Assembly (NCBI RefSeq): GCF_001708505.1
Contig: NZ_CP015992.1
Location: 3,100,001-3,164,000, forward strand
Direction: 5' to 3'
DNA length: 64,000 nucleotides
Origin: Pseudomonas sp. TCU-HL1
GTDB taxonomy: Bacteria; Pseudomonadota; Gammaproteobacteria; Pseudomonadales; Pseudomonadaceae
How positions within the stretch are numbered: position 1 is the stretch's first letter; every line of letters starts with the position of its first letter. The notes beneath the pieces were generated by a model that ran no database searches, was not told where the DNA came from, and saw nothing but the letters and a program-made list of their open reading frames with translations. The position numbers were made by a program, and so were the translations under genes. Shown here piece after piece: positions 43,199 to 53,668 of this stretch.

Positions 43199-44104
43199 TC
43201 ATCGCCATTCCTCGGGGTCGAGCTCGTTGTCGCGCAGGATGAACTCGAACAGTGCCTGGGCGGCCACCGGTAGCGAGCGGTTGGCCTGGCGCACGATGCC
43301 GATGTCGCGGGTCACCAGCGGGTCGGCCAGAGGAATGAAGCGCAACTGGCCCGGCTCGGCGGGGAAGGCGAAGCGGGGCAGGGTGGTGATGCCCATACCG
43401 GCCTCGATCATCGCCAGCAGGGAAATCATGTTGGAGATATAGAACTGCGAGTCGGTGACCAGCTCTTCGGCGCGGGTGCCGGCCAGCAGGCGCGAGGTGC
43501 CGTTGGCGATCAGGCGCTCGCCGCGCAGTTGTTGCCAGCCGAGTTGCGCTTCGCCGGCCAGTGGATGGCTCTGGTGGCAGACCACGCCGATGCTGTCTTC
43601 CCAGATAGGGATGAAGCGGATGTCGCTCTCGGCTTCCCAGAGGCTGGAGATGCCGAAGTCCACCTGCTGGTTCTCCACCATGTTCAGCACCGCTTCGGAG
43701 TTGTCGTCGAACAGGCTGACGTGCAGGTCCGTGGCATCGCCTATGAAGCGCGTGAGGATGTCCGGCAGTAGCCGGCTGGCGATGGACGGCACCGAGGCGA
43801 TGCGCAGGTGCCCGGACTTGTACTGGGCGATCAGGCTCATGTCGCGGACCACCCGGTCGTGGTGCTCGATCAGTTCCTTGGCATAGGCGAGGAACTGAAT
43901 GCCGAAGGGCGTCAGCTCGGGTTTGGTGACCCGCGCGTTGCGCTTCTCGAACAGCGCCTGGCCGAGTTTGCCCTCCAGGTCGCGGATCGACAGCGAGATG
44001 GCCGGCTGGGTACGGTGCGCGCGCTCCGCCGCAGCATGGAAGCCCTGCAACTCGGCAACCCAGACAAAGTGGCGCAACTGCACGATCTTCAGGTCCGGCA
44101 GCAT
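43199..44104 (-). CDS. LysR-family regulator of the ALDH/dipeptidase/BCCT locus
   Basis: A 301-aa LysR regulator with a CysB/Cbl-leaning N-terminus: LKIVQLRHFVWVAELQGFHA and AERAHRTQPAISLSIRDLEG. It is divergent from the ALDH gene with 93 bp between starts, which contains an AT-rich CTTATCAATCAATATTCACA stretch suitable as promoter. It probably controls the ALDH-dipeptidase-BCCT-RidA genes. The inducer is unknown. Confidence 0.82.
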   Translation of the reverse strand: MLPDLKIVQLRHFVWVAELQGFHAAAERAHRTQPAISLSIRDLEGKLGQALFEKRNARVTKPELTPFGIQFLAYAKELIEHHDRVVRDMSLIAQYKSGHLRIASVPSIASRLLPDILTRFIGDATDLHVSLFDDNSEAVLNMVENQQVDFGISSLWEAESDIRFIPIWEDSIGVVCHQSHPLAGEAQLGWQQLRGERLIANGTSRLLAGTRAEELVTDSQFYISNMISLLAMIEAGMGITTLPRFAFPAEPGQLRFIPLADPLVTRDIGIVRQANRSLPVAAQALFEFILRDNELDPEEWR

Positions 44105-44197
44105 GGTAAGTTTTCCTTATCAATCAATATTCACAACTAATTTTAGTTTATCTGAGGCGGCACCTACCATGCGCTCAAAGCGAGAACGGAGGTGCAC

Positions 44198-45640
44198 ATG
44201 CCCAGCAAGATTTTCAACAACTACATCGGTGGCGCCTGGGTCGAAGGCGCCTCGAGTATTGCCAACCGCAGCCCTGCCGACGTCGAGGACGTGGTGGGCC
44301 ATTACGCCCAGGCAAACGCCACCCAGGCGGACCAGGCTATCCACGCTGCCAGCGCCGCCCAGGCCATCTGGGCGCGCAGCGGGCTGGAAGAGCGCTACCA
44401 GGTGCTCATGGCCATCGGCAACGAACTCATCGCCCGCAAGGCTGAACTCGGCGAGCAACTGTCCCGTGAAGAGGGCAAGACCCTGGCCGAAGGTGTCGGC
44501 GAGGTCTATCGCTCCGGGCAGTTCTTCCATTACTACGCCGCCGAGGCCCTGCGGCAGATGGGCGAGACGGCGGACTCGGTGCGCCCCGGCGTGGAGATCG
44601 AGGTACGCCGCGAGCCGGTCGGCGTGGTCGCCATCATCACTCCCTGGAACTTCCCGATGGCCACCGCCGCCTGGAAGATCGCCCCGGCCCTGGCGTTCGG
44701 CAACGCGGTGGTGTTCAAGCCGGCCAATGCCGTGCCGGCCAGCGCCTGGGCGCTGACCGAGATCATCGCCCGCCAGGCGCTGCCGGCGGGCACCTTCAAT
44801 CTGGTGATGGGCAGCGGTGCCGAGGTGGGCGAACGCCTGATCCACTCCAGCGGAATCAACGCCCTGAGCTTCACCGGCTCGGTGGAAACCGGGCGCCGGG
44901 TCGCCGCCGCGACGGCCGCCAACTTCGTCCGCTGCCAACTGGAAATGGGCAGCAAGAATGCCCTGGTGGTGCTCGACGATGCCGACCTGGAGCTGGCTGT
45001 GGAGTGCGCGGTGAACGGCGCCTTCTTCGGCACCGGGCAGAAGTGCACGGCGTCGTCCCGGCTGATCGTCACCGAGGGCGTGCATGACCGCTTCGTCGAA
45101 GCGCTGATCGAGCGCATGAAGCAGCTCAAGGTCGGCCATCCGCTGCGTGAAGGCGTTCAGATCGGCCCGGTGGTCGACGAGCGCCAGCTGGCGCAGAACC
45201 TGCGCTACATCGAGGACGCCAAGGCCGAGGGCGCGCGCCTGGTGTACGGCGGTGAGCGCATTACCGAAGAGCACGAGGGCTTCTACATGCGCCCGGCGCT
45301 CTTCGTCGATACCCGCAACGACATGTGCATCAACCGCGACGAGGTGTTCGGGCCCATCGCCTGCGTGATCAAGGCGAAGGACTACGAGGAGGCGCTGGCC
45401 ATCCTCAACGACACCCGCTTCGGGCTGACCGCCGGGATCATGACCCAGTCGCTCAAGCACGCCAGCGACTTCAAGCGCCGCGCCAACACCGGCTGCGTGA
45501 TGGTCAACCTGCCCACCGCCGGCACCGACTACCACGTGCCTTTCGGCGGCCGCAAGGATTCCAGCTTCGGCCCCCGCGAGCAGGGGCAGTACGCCCGCGA
45601 TTTCTACACGGTGGTCAAGACCGTGTACGTGCGTCCCTGA
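44198..45640 (+). CDS. Aldehyde dehydrogenase, alpha-ketoglutaric-semialdehyde-type
   Basis: A 480-aa ALDH. It has the TPWNFPMATAAWKIAPAL motif, catalytic base Glu in QLEMGSKNALVVLDDADLE, and catalytic Cys in FFGTGQKCTASSR; the GRKDSSFGPREQG end is typical of the 2,5-dioxovalerate (alpha-ketoglutaric semialdehyde) dehydrogenase group. ATG 44198 is placed with GGAGG at 44188; the GTG at 44192 overlaps that site. It is the first gene of an operon with dipeptidase, BCCT and RidA. Involvement in degrading a proline- or hydroxyproline-derived or betaine substrate is inferred. Confidence 0.82.
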   Translation: MPSKIFNNYIGGAWVEGASSIANRSPADVEDVVGHYAQANATQADQAIHAASAAQAIWARSGLEERYQVLMAIGNELIARKAELGEQLSREEGKTLAEGVGEVYRSGQFFHYYAAEALRQMGETADSVRPGVEIEVRREPVGVVAIITPWNFPMATAAWKIAPALAFGNAVVFKPANAVPASAWALTEIIARQALPAGTFNLVMGSGAEVGERLIHSSGINALSFTGSVETGRRVAAATAANFVRCQLEMGSKNALVVLDDADLELAVECAVNGAFFGTGQKCTASSRLIVTEGVHDRFVEALIERMKQLKVGHPLREGVQIGPVVDERQLAQNLRYIEDAKAEGARLVYGGERITEEHEGFYMRPALFVDTRNDMCINRDEVFGPIACVIKAKDYEEALAILNDTRFGLTAGIMTQSLKHASDFKRRANTGCVMVNLPTAGTDYHVPFGGRKDSSFGPREQGQYARDFYTVVKTVYVRP

Positions 45641-45653
45641 GGGAGAGAACGCC

Positions 45654-46640
45654 ATGCAAGAGCTTCTGATGATCGACGGCCTGCAGTACTCCAACTGGAG
45701 CCCCGAGCTGTTCCAGCAGATGCGCGAGGGCGGCTTGAGCGCCGTCCACGCCACCATCGCCTACCACGAGACCGCCCGCGAAACCCTGTCGCGCATCGGC
45801 GAGTGGAACCGCCGCTTCGAGGCCTTTCCCGAGCTGATCCGCCCTGTGCGGCAGGCTTCGGATATTCGCCTGGCACAGCAGGAGGGCCGGGTCGGGATCT
45901 TCTTCGGCTTCCAGAACTGCTCGCCCATCGAAGACGACATCGACCTGGTGGAGGTCTTCCGCCAGCTCGGGGTCTTCATCATGCAACTGACCTACAACAA
46001 CCAGAGCCTGCTGGCTTCGGGCTGCTACGAGCGCGAGGACACCGGCATCAGCCGCTTCGGCCGCCAGGTGATTGCGGAGATGAACCGCGTCGGCATGCTC
46101 ATCGACATGTCCCACAGCGCCGAGCGCAGCACGCTGGAGGCGATCGAGCTGTCGAGCCGGCCGGTGATCATCTCCCACGCCAACCCCACCAGCTTCCATG
46201 CGGCCAAGCGCAACAAGTCCGATGCGGTGCTGCGTGGCATCGCCGAATCGGGCGGCCTGCTCGGCTTCAGCACCTATCCCTTCCACCTGCGCGGCGGTTC
46301 GCAGTGCCAGCTCGACGAATTCTGCGACATGGTCGCGCGCACGGCGGACCTGATGGGCATCGATCACATCGGTATCGGCACCGACCTCTGCCAGCAGCAG
46401 CCGCTGCAGGTGCTGGAGTGGATGCGTAACGGCCGCTGGAGCAAGGCCAAGGACTACGGCGAAGGCTCGGCGGACAACGCCGACTGGCCGGCGCCGCTGC
46501 ACTGGTTCCGTGACAGCCGCGACTTCCCCGTCATCGCCCAGGGCCTGCGTCAGCGCGGCTTCGCCGAGGACGAGGTGCGCAAGATCATGGGCCTGAACTG
46601 GCTGAACCTGCTGGAACGCGGCACCACGCCGCGGAACTGA
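45654..46640 (+). CDS. Atypical membrane-dipeptidase (M19) family protein
   Basis: A 328-aa protein of the renal dipeptidase/M19 family. The barrel motifs IDMSHSAERSTLEAI, VIISHANPT, and GIDHIGIGTDL are present, giving two His and one Asp of the metal site. The N-terminal HxD metal motif is absent: the position reads MIDGLQYSNW. The same loss is found in the M19 protein of the P. aeruginosa glycine-betaine/dimethylglycine cluster (PA5396), whose function is unknown. A non-peptidase role in methylamine or betaine metabolism is therefore possible. It starts 13 bp after the ALDH gene. Confidence 0.8.
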   Translation: MQELLMIDGLQYSNWSPELFQQMREGGLSAVHATIAYHETARETLSRIGEWNRRFEAFPELIRPVRQASDIRLAQQEGRVGIFFGFQNCSPIEDDIDLVEVFRQLGVFIMQLTYNNQSLLASGCYEREDTGISRFGRQVIAEMNRVGMLIDMSHSAERSTLEAIELSSRPVIISHANPTSFHAAKRNKSDAVLRGIAESGGLLGFSTYPFHLRGGSQCQLDEFCDMVARTADLMGIDHIGIGTDLCQQQPLQVLEWMRNGRWSKAKDYGEGSADNADWPAPLHWFRDSRDFPVIAQGLRQRGFAEDEVRKIMGLNWLNLLERGTTPRN

Positions 46641-46664
46641 TTTTCCACCCCCCGTGAGGACGCC

Positions 46665-46787
46665 ATGAACAAAAACAAGAACAGTGCCTCGTCCATCTCC
46701 CACCGTGGAGCTGGCCTGTGCCTACCCGCACAACCCCTTTACCTGCTGCCTCCAGGGCGCGCGAGCGACAGGCGCCGCTTGCGCTGA
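46665..46787 (+). CDS. Possible 40-codon leader ORF before the BCCT gene
   Basis: ATG 46665 follows GTGAGGA at a good distance and opens MNKNKNSASSISHRGAGLCL, ending in an Arg-rich tail. The first codons contain AACAAAAACAAG, an Hfq/Crc-type motif, so this may be an untranslated leader rather than a gene. No similarity is recognised. The gap 46788-46878 shows nothing else besides the BCCT ribosome site. Confidence 0.3.
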   Translation: MNKNKNSASSISHRGAGLCLPAQPLYLLPPGRASDRRRLR

Positions 46788-46878
46788 CGAAACGCTCCGT
46801 GTCGTTTCCCCAACCCATGGTCATTCGCCCCGCGCGTGCCGCATGCCGGCGGGGCCTAAGCTACAACCTGGAGGCATC

Positions 46879-48429
46879 ATGAAAGTGTTCCCGACCCAGA
46901 CCCTAGGCAGCGCGCCGATGAAGCACCCTGCACTGCAAGGCATCGACTGGCCCCTGTTCGTCATCAGCGGCGGCTTCCTGCTCAGTTTCCTGGTGGCGGC
47001 GCTGGTGGACATCGACGCCGTCTCGGCGCTGGTCAACACGCTGTTCGCCTGGTCGACCAAGGCCTTCGGGCTTTACTGGCAGGTGCTGATGCTGGCGACC
47101 TTCCTCGTCAGCCTGGGCATCTGCTTCAGCAAGTGCGGCCGCGTACGCCTGGGCGGCGTCGACCGGACGCCGGACATCAGTACCTTCAACTGGATCGCCG
47201 TCATCATGTGCGCGCTGCTGGCCGGCGGCGGCGCCTTCTGGGCAGCCGCCGAGCCACTGATGCACTTCGCCAGCCCGCCGCCGCTGTTCGCCGGCGTGCA
47301 ACCGAACACCGAGCAGGCGGCCCACGTGGCGCTGGCGCAGTCGTTCGTACACTGGGGCTTCCTCGCCTGGGCGGTGCTCGGCAGCCTGCTGGCGATCGTG
47401 CTGATGCACCTGCACTACGACAAGGGCCTGCCGCTGGCGCCGCGCACGCTGCTGTATCCGCTGCTGGGCGAGCGCGCCCTCAAGGGACCGATCGGCAACC
47501 TCGCCGATGCCACCTCGATCATTGCGGTGGTCGCCGGCACCATCGGCCCGATCGGCTTCCTCGGCCTGCAGATCAGCAATGCGCTGAACGCCGTGTGGGG
47601 CCTGCCCAATGATCTGCTGACCCAGTCCATCACCATCATCCTGGTGACGGCCATGTACACCACCTCCTGCCTGATCGGGCTGAACGGCATCCGCTTCGTC
47701 AGCGAGATCAACGTCTGGCTGATGATCGGTCTGGCGCTGTTCATGATCGTGGTCGGCCCGACCCTGTTCATCCTTACCGGCTTCCCGGCGGCGTTCGGCC
47801 TGCAACTGGAGCAGTTCCTGCCGATGACCCTGTACCGCGCCGACCCGAAGTGGCTCGACTGGTGGACGGTGTTCTACTGGGGCTGGTTCATCGGTTACGC
47901 GCCGATGATGGGGCTGTACGTGGCCAAGATTTCGCGGGGCCGCAGTATTCGCCAGATCACCATGACCCTGTCCATCGTCGCGCCGCTGGTGACCATGTTC
48001 TGGTTCACCGTGGTCGGCGGCACCGGTATCGGCCTGGAGCTGCAGACCCCCGGCATCGTCACCGTCCACGGCACCCAGCCCGAGGCCATGCTGCTGGGCG
48101 TCACCCAGAGCCTGCCGCTGGCCGGCTTGGTCTCGGCGCTGTTCCTGTTCCTCAGCTTCATCTCGGTGGCTACCAATGGCGATGCCATGGCCTATACCGT
48201 GGCAATGGCGATGTCCGGTAACGACTCGCCGAAGAAGTGGCTGCGGGCCTTCTGGTGCATCGGCATGGGGCTGGCCGCGGTGGTGTTGGTCACCATCGGA
48301 TCGGGCGGGGTTACGGCGTTGCAGTCCTTCATCGTCATCACCGCCGTTCCGGTTTCCCTGCTGCTGTTGCCGGCGCTGTGGAACGCCCCGCAGATCGCCC
48401 TCCGCCTGGCGCGCGAGCAAAAGGTCTAG
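46879..48429 (+). CDS. BCCT-family transporter
   Basis: A 516-aa transporter of the betaine/choline/carnitine family with 12 membrane segments. The BCCT signature around helix 8 reads WTVFYWGWFIGYAPMMGLYV followed by AKISRGRS. Compared with BetP (WAWWISW), the Trp-box residues are W-F-Y, which suggests a substrate other than glycine betaine. ATG 46879 has GGAGG 6 nt upstream, and earlier in-frame starts give no ribosome site. A terminator follows the stop. With the M19 protein and the ALDH it suggests uptake of a quaternary or N-methylated amine. Confidence 0.88.
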   Translation: MKVFPTQTLGSAPMKHPALQGIDWPLFVISGGFLLSFLVAALVDIDAVSALVNTLFAWSTKAFGLYWQVLMLATFLVSLGICFSKCGRVRLGGVDRTPDISTFNWIAVIMCALLAGGGAFWAAAEPLMHFASPPPLFAGVQPNTEQAAHVALAQSFVHWGFLAWAVLGSLLAIVLMHLHYDKGLPLAPRTLLYPLLGERALKGPIGNLADATSIIAVVAGTIGPIGFLGLQISNALNAVWGLPNDLLTQSITIILVTAMYTTSCLIGLNGIRFVSEINVWLMIGLALFMIVVGPTLFILTGFPAAFGLQLEQFLPMTLYRADPKWLDWWTVFYWGWFIGYAPMMGLYVAKISRGRSIRQITMTLSIVAPLVTMFWFTVVGGTGIGLELQTPGIVTVHGTQPEAMLLGVTQSLPLAGLVSALFLFLSFISVATNGDAMAYTVAMAMSGNDSPKKWLRAFWCIGMGLAAVVLVTIGSGGVTALQSFIVITAVPVSLLLLPALWNAPQIALRLAREQKV

Positions 48430-48435
48430 TCCCTT

Positions 48436-48468
48436 GGGAGGGGCAGTTTCTATTGCCTCTCCCTTTTT
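48436..48468 (+). terminator. Terminator after the BCCT gene
   Basis: GGGAGGGGCA, loop GTTTCTAT, TGCCTCTCCC then TTTTT. The stem contains one or two wobble pairs. RidA begins 21 bp downstream, so read-through or a separate promoter is needed for it. Confidence 0.75.
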
Positions 48469-48489
48469 CTTCCCTTCCTGGAGAGCTCA

Positions 48490-48861
48490 ATGAAACAGGC
48501 AGTCAGTACCCGTTTGTACCCGTCCAAGGCACCCCTGGAGTGGGCCGTGATCGGTAACGGTACCTTGTACACGGCGCAGATACCCATCGACGTCGAAGGG
48601 CGTGTGGTGGACGGGGGCATCGAGGCGCAGACGCGGCAGACCCTGGACAACCTCAAGCACACCCTGGACAGCGCCGGGCTGGGCCTGGAGGCCGTGACCC
48701 AGGTGCTGATCTACGTGACCGACCGCCGTTACCTGGCCACCGTGAATGCGGTTTACGCGGAGTACTTCGTCGCGCCTTATCCGAACCGCGCTGCCATGGT
48801 GGTGGCCGGGCTGGCCCGCGAGGAAATGCTCGTGGAGCTGGTGGTCTACGCGGTGGCCTGA
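48490..48861 (+). CDS. RidA-family (YjgF/UK114) imine deaminase-like protein
   Basis: A 123-aa protein of the RidA/Rid fold: LYTAQIPID, QTRQTLDNLKHTLDSAGLGL and VLIYVTDRRYLATVNAVYAE match the family. The RidA-defining catalytic Arg (in the xPNRAxxx motif) is present as YPNRAAMVV. It hydrolyses enamine/imine intermediates released by PLP or amine-oxidising enzymes. Its place after BCCT suggests an imine step in the pathway. Confidence 0.83.
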   Translation: MKQAVSTRLYPSKAPLEWAVIGNGTLYTAQIPIDVEGRVVDGGIEAQTRQTLDNLKHTLDSAGLGLEAVTQVLIYVTDRRYLATVNAVYAEYFVAPYPNRAAMVVAGLAREEMLVELVVYAVA

Positions 48862-49037
48862 TCGGCCGTTACCCCGGCCCGTCCTGGCGATCCCGGAGGA
48901 CCGGACTTCCCGCTAGTCGATCCCTCTGGCAGCGGCTTCACCTATGCTTGATCCCGGAGCGCGCGCCTTTCCGTCACGAGCGGTACGGCGCGTGCGCTAC
49001 TTTTGGCCACCCGGCCCGACCCGCCTGGGAGTGTGAA

Positions 49038-49796
49038 ATGGAATGGCTGCTGCACCCGGAAACCTGGGTGGCCTTCTTCACCCTGACCGCTCTGGAAATC
49101 GTCCTCGGCATCGACAACATCATCATGATCGCCATCCTCGTCGGCCGCATGCCACGGCACATGCAGGCGCGCACGCGGTTCTTCGGCCTGGCGCTGGCGA
49201 TGGTCACCCGCATCCTGCTGCTGCTCTCGATCACCTGGATCATGCGGCTCACCGCTGACCTGTTCCACGTCTTTGAACAGGGCATCTCCGGCCGCGACCT
49301 GATCCTCTTCTTCGGCGGTCTGTTCCTCTTGTGGAAGAGCAGCACCGAGATGTACCACGGGCTGGAAGGCGAAGACGAAACCGCCGATGAGCCCCGGAGC
49401 CTGGCGGGCGGCTTCATCGGCACCATCATCCAGATTGCGATCATCGACATCGTGTTCTCCCTGGATTCGGTGATCACCGCCGTGGGGATGGTCTCCAACG
49501 TACCGGTGATGGTCGCCGCGATCGTCGCCGCTGTGCTGGTGATGATGCTCGCCGCTGGCACCATCAGCGCCTTCATCGACCAGCATCCGAGCCTGAAGAT
49601 GCTCGCGCTGTCCTTCCTGGTGGTGGTCGGTACCGTGCTGATCGCCGAGTCGTTCGAAGTCCATGTACCCAAGGGCTACGTCTACTTCGCCATGGCCTTC
49701 TCCCTGGCCGTGGAGGCACTCAACATCCGCGCGCGCATCGCCCGTGGCCGCAAGGAAGACCCGGTGCAACTTCGCAAGGACCTGATGGGGGAGTAG
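49038..49796 (+). CDS. TerC-family integral membrane protein
   Basis: A 252-aa TerC/Alx-type protein with about seven membrane segments. The metal-binding motif LEIVLGIDNIIMIAILVGRM at helix 1 and the second conserved IIDIVFSLDSVITAVGM are present. Such proteins handle Mn2+ efflux or tellurite resistance. ATG 49038 is preceded by GGGAG; an upstream in-frame extension has no membrane signal. It stands alone before a repeat element. Confidence 0.87.
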   Translation: MEWLLHPETWVAFFTLTALEIVLGIDNIIMIAILVGRMPRHMQARTRFFGLALAMVTRILLLLSITWIMRLTADLFHVFEQGISGRDLILFFGGLFLLWKSSTEMYHGLEGEDETADEPRSLAGGFIGTIIQIAIIDIVFSLDSVITAVGMVSNVPVMVAAIVAAVLVMMLAAGTISAFIDQHPSLKMLALSFLVVVGTVLIAESFEVHVPKGYVYFAMAFSLAVEALNIRARIARGRKEDPVQLRKDLMGE

Positions 49797-49831
49797 CACG
49801 CCCGAAGCGGCCCTGCAGGGGTGAATTCATT

Positions 49832-50077
49832 TGAACTTGGGAAACCACGTCCTGCGGACGTGGTCATGAGTCACCGAACCAGCAGGATGATGCTGATCCC
49901 GTAGGGTGCGCCGCGCGCACCGTGAGAGAGACTCGGAGTCGCCACCATCGCCTCGGTGCGCATGGCGCACCCTACTGTTGGGCACGGTGGCGCAGATCAG
50001 CCGGGTGCTGCGTGTGAGGATGGCCCCCTTATAGGGGGCAAACACAAGTCCACGTTCTACGAACGTGGATCTTTACT
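49832..50077 (+). repeat. REP-inserted hairpin-ended element, copy 4
   Basis: A 246-bp copy. It starts TGAACTTGGGAAA after GTGAATTCATT and ends GTGGATCTTTACT. The following TGCCAAGGGCAACACCGCTG is the other half of the REP variant seen intact at 8165 (CGCCAAGGGCAGCGAAGCTG), so this copy interrupts that variant at the same point. Confidence 0.85.
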
Positions 50078-50318
50078 TGCCAAGGGCAACACCGCTGCCC
50101 CAACTCACAGGAGCCACGACCGGCGACGAGGGTCGATGCGTGTCAGTCTTCCTGGGCTTTCCTGATCCGATACGCGATTGTGCAAATGATCGCGGAAGAC
50201 GTTTACTGCCAAAAATCACCAGGGCGATCAACAGAATCACTGCCCAGTGTTTCCAGTCGAAGATGCTGTAAAGGCCGTTACGCCACAGTTGCTGGCGGAG
50301 GACGCGATGGTCATTCAC
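50073..50318 (-). pseudogene. TatA-like remnant downstream of the acoR-type gene
   Basis: Codons around 50160-50280 read GLYSIFDWKHWAVILLIALV then IFGSKRLP, closely matching the N-terminus of Pseudomonas TatA (IFDWKHW...VFGTKRL), including the single membrane helix and hinge. There is no ATG; a GTG at 50318 would add a 14-residue leader. The amphipathic helix expected after KRL is replaced by unrelated residues. I read it as a truncated or decayed TatA/E paralogue. It lies next to a cluster that encodes a Tat-dependent protein, which makes the remnant notable. Confidence 0.55.
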
Positions 50319-50383
50319 CAGACCCGCTCCAGAAGCCCGGCCGGCCCCGCGCGGGCCGGTTTCGGGCACTTGAAGCCAGTGGC

Positions 50384-52333
<1,950 letters not shown>

Positions 52334-52496
52334 GCGGCCTCCCGGAAACGGGGTGAGGGGCCCGTTATCCGTGACGATCTTGTTCTTGTTTGGCGGCAGC
52401 ACCTGAGGGGCGGGCTGGCACGGTTGCAATCACATTACGAGTTTAGCCTTCCGGCGTCACCTGCCCATTGGTCGTGGCTGGACGGCTTGTCGCGCC

Positions 52497-52508
52497 TTAC
52501 ACCTGTAA
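52497..52508. promoter_or_regulatory. Candidate enhancer palindrome for the porin promoter
   Basis: TTACA-CC-TGTAA begins 104 bp before the -24 element of the porin promoter. The identical sequence stands 100 bp before the second sigma-54 promoter. Confidence 0.65.
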
Positions 52509-52600
52509 GCCCCCGAACGCTTGACAGAACCTCTCCGGCTTTCCTGGTTCAGATCGAAAAGCCCATTTTATTCAACTGTTTGGAGTGAGTTTGCCTGGTC

Positions 52601-52615
52601 TGGCACACATCCTGC
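52601..52615 (+). promoter_or_regulatory. Sigma-54 (-24/-12) promoter of the porin gene
   Basis: TGGCACACATCCTGC has GG and GC spaced by 10 bp, matching the sigma-54 consensus TGGCAC-N5-TTGC with one mismatch at the -13/-14 T. It lies 55 bp before the porin ATG. Confidence 0.8.
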
Positions 52616-52648
52616 GCCGTGCTGCCTCGGCCCCCATCGGGGTACTAC

Positions 52649-52656
52649 AACAAGAA
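52649..52656 (+). promoter_or_regulatory. Hfq/Crc CA motif in the porin leader
   Basis: AACAAGAA fits AAnAAnAA and stands directly before the GAGG ribosome site. A like motif (AACAAGAACAAG) precedes the activator gene on the other strand near 52383-52390, and AATAACAA lies at 54078-54085 in the GMC operon leader. Confidence 0.55.
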
Positions 52657-52669
52657 ACGAGGATGATCG

Positions 52670-53593
52670 ATGCTGCCTTACTCCCAACGGACCCGCCCCA
52701 CGGGTCCTTCGTCGCTCGACAGTCTGACCTGGGCCACCGCGTGGGGCCTGGTGCTTCTGGCTGGCGGGCTTTCCGTCACGGGCTCCGCCAGGGCTCTGGA
52801 CCTGGATGCCGGTGACTATGTCGCCGCTCCTGCCGGCACCACCCTTGGCTTGCTCTACCTGCAGGGCGCAGAGCGTGACCGGCTGTATCGCGCAGGGCAT
52901 CGCCAGGCGGATTCCCCGGGACTCGATTCGGAAATCGGCATCCTGCGCCTGGTCCACTACACCGACGTTGCCGGTTACCGCGTGGCACCCCAGTTGCTGG
53001 TGCCCTTCGGGCGCCTCGATGGAAACCGGGGCCTGGATGACGCGAGCGGCCTTGCCGACCCGATCCTGGCCATGCCGCTATGGCTGATCAACGAACCCGC
53101 GCGCCGTCGCTACCTGGGCATCACCCCCTATCTGTTCCTGCCCCTTGGTGAATACGACTCCGATGAGCCGCTGAACCTCGGCGAGAACCGCTGGAAGGCG
53201 AATCTTCAAGTCGCCTATGTCGACGCCTTGAGCGAGCGGCTGTCCCTGGACCTGGCTGCGGACGTGATGTTCTACGGCCGAAACAACCACTACGGCAGCG
53301 GCCGCTGGACCCAGCGGCAGAAACCCAGCTACCAGTACCAGGGTTTCCTGCGCTATCAGCTGACGCCCACGGCGGACTTGCGCGCCGGCCTGTCCTGGCT
53401 GGACGGTGGCGAGAACAGCGTCGACAAGCTGTGGCTGGACGACCGCCAGGAGACCGGCAAATGGTCCCTGGGATTTTCCTGGTTCTTCCTGCCCAGGACC
53501 CAGGTGGCGGCCACCTATGGACGGGACTTCGCGGTGGAGAACGGCTTTCGTGAAGAGCACCGGCTGAACATCCGGCTGATGCAGATGTTCTGA
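52670..53593 (+). CDS. Outer-membrane channel of the phenol-degradation MetA type
   Basis: A 307-aa beta-barrel protein. Residues 1-43 form a long signal peptide (WGLVLLAGGLSVTGSARALD). The mature part shows alternating beta strands, with LRLVHYTDVAGYRVAPQLLV and ITPYLFLPLGEYD, and ends in Phe (IRLMQMF). It matches the PF13557-type 'MetA pathway' channels found with aromatic or hydrophobic compound degradation. It has its own sigma-54 promoter and a strong terminator, and is divergent from the activator. It probably lets the pathway substrate cross the outer membrane. Confidence 0.8.
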   Translation: MLPYSQRTRPTGPSSLDSLTWATAWGLVLLAGGLSVTGSARALDLDAGDYVAAPAGTTLGLLYLQGAERDRLYRAGHRQADSPGLDSEIGILRLVHYTDVAGYRVAPQLLVPFGRLDGNRGLDDASGLADPILAMPLWLINEPARRRYLGITPYLFLPLGEYDSDEPLNLGENRWKANLQVAYVDALSERLSLDLAADVMFYGRNNHYGSGRWTQRQKPSYQYQGFLRYQLTPTADLRAGLSWLDGGENSVDKLWLDDRQETGKWSLGFSWFFLPRTQVAATYGRDFAVENGFREEHRLNIRLMQMF

Positions 53594-53616
53594 GCGGTCT
53601 GGACGGTCCGCTCGCT

Positions 53617-53639
53617 TGGGGCCTTCGGGCCTCTTTTTT
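53617..53639 (+). terminator. Terminator after the porin gene
   Basis: GGGGCC-TTCG-GGCCTC followed by TTTTTT. A compact tetraloop hairpin 24 bp after the stop. Confidence 0.85.
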
Positions 53640-53668
53640 GTTTCATGTACTCGAGCTCACAGGCGTGC

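Noticed and set aside
48436..48468. BCCT-ridA hairpin as a riboswitch
   Set aside because: Simple hairpin with a T-tract, no conserved aptamer features; best read as a terminator.
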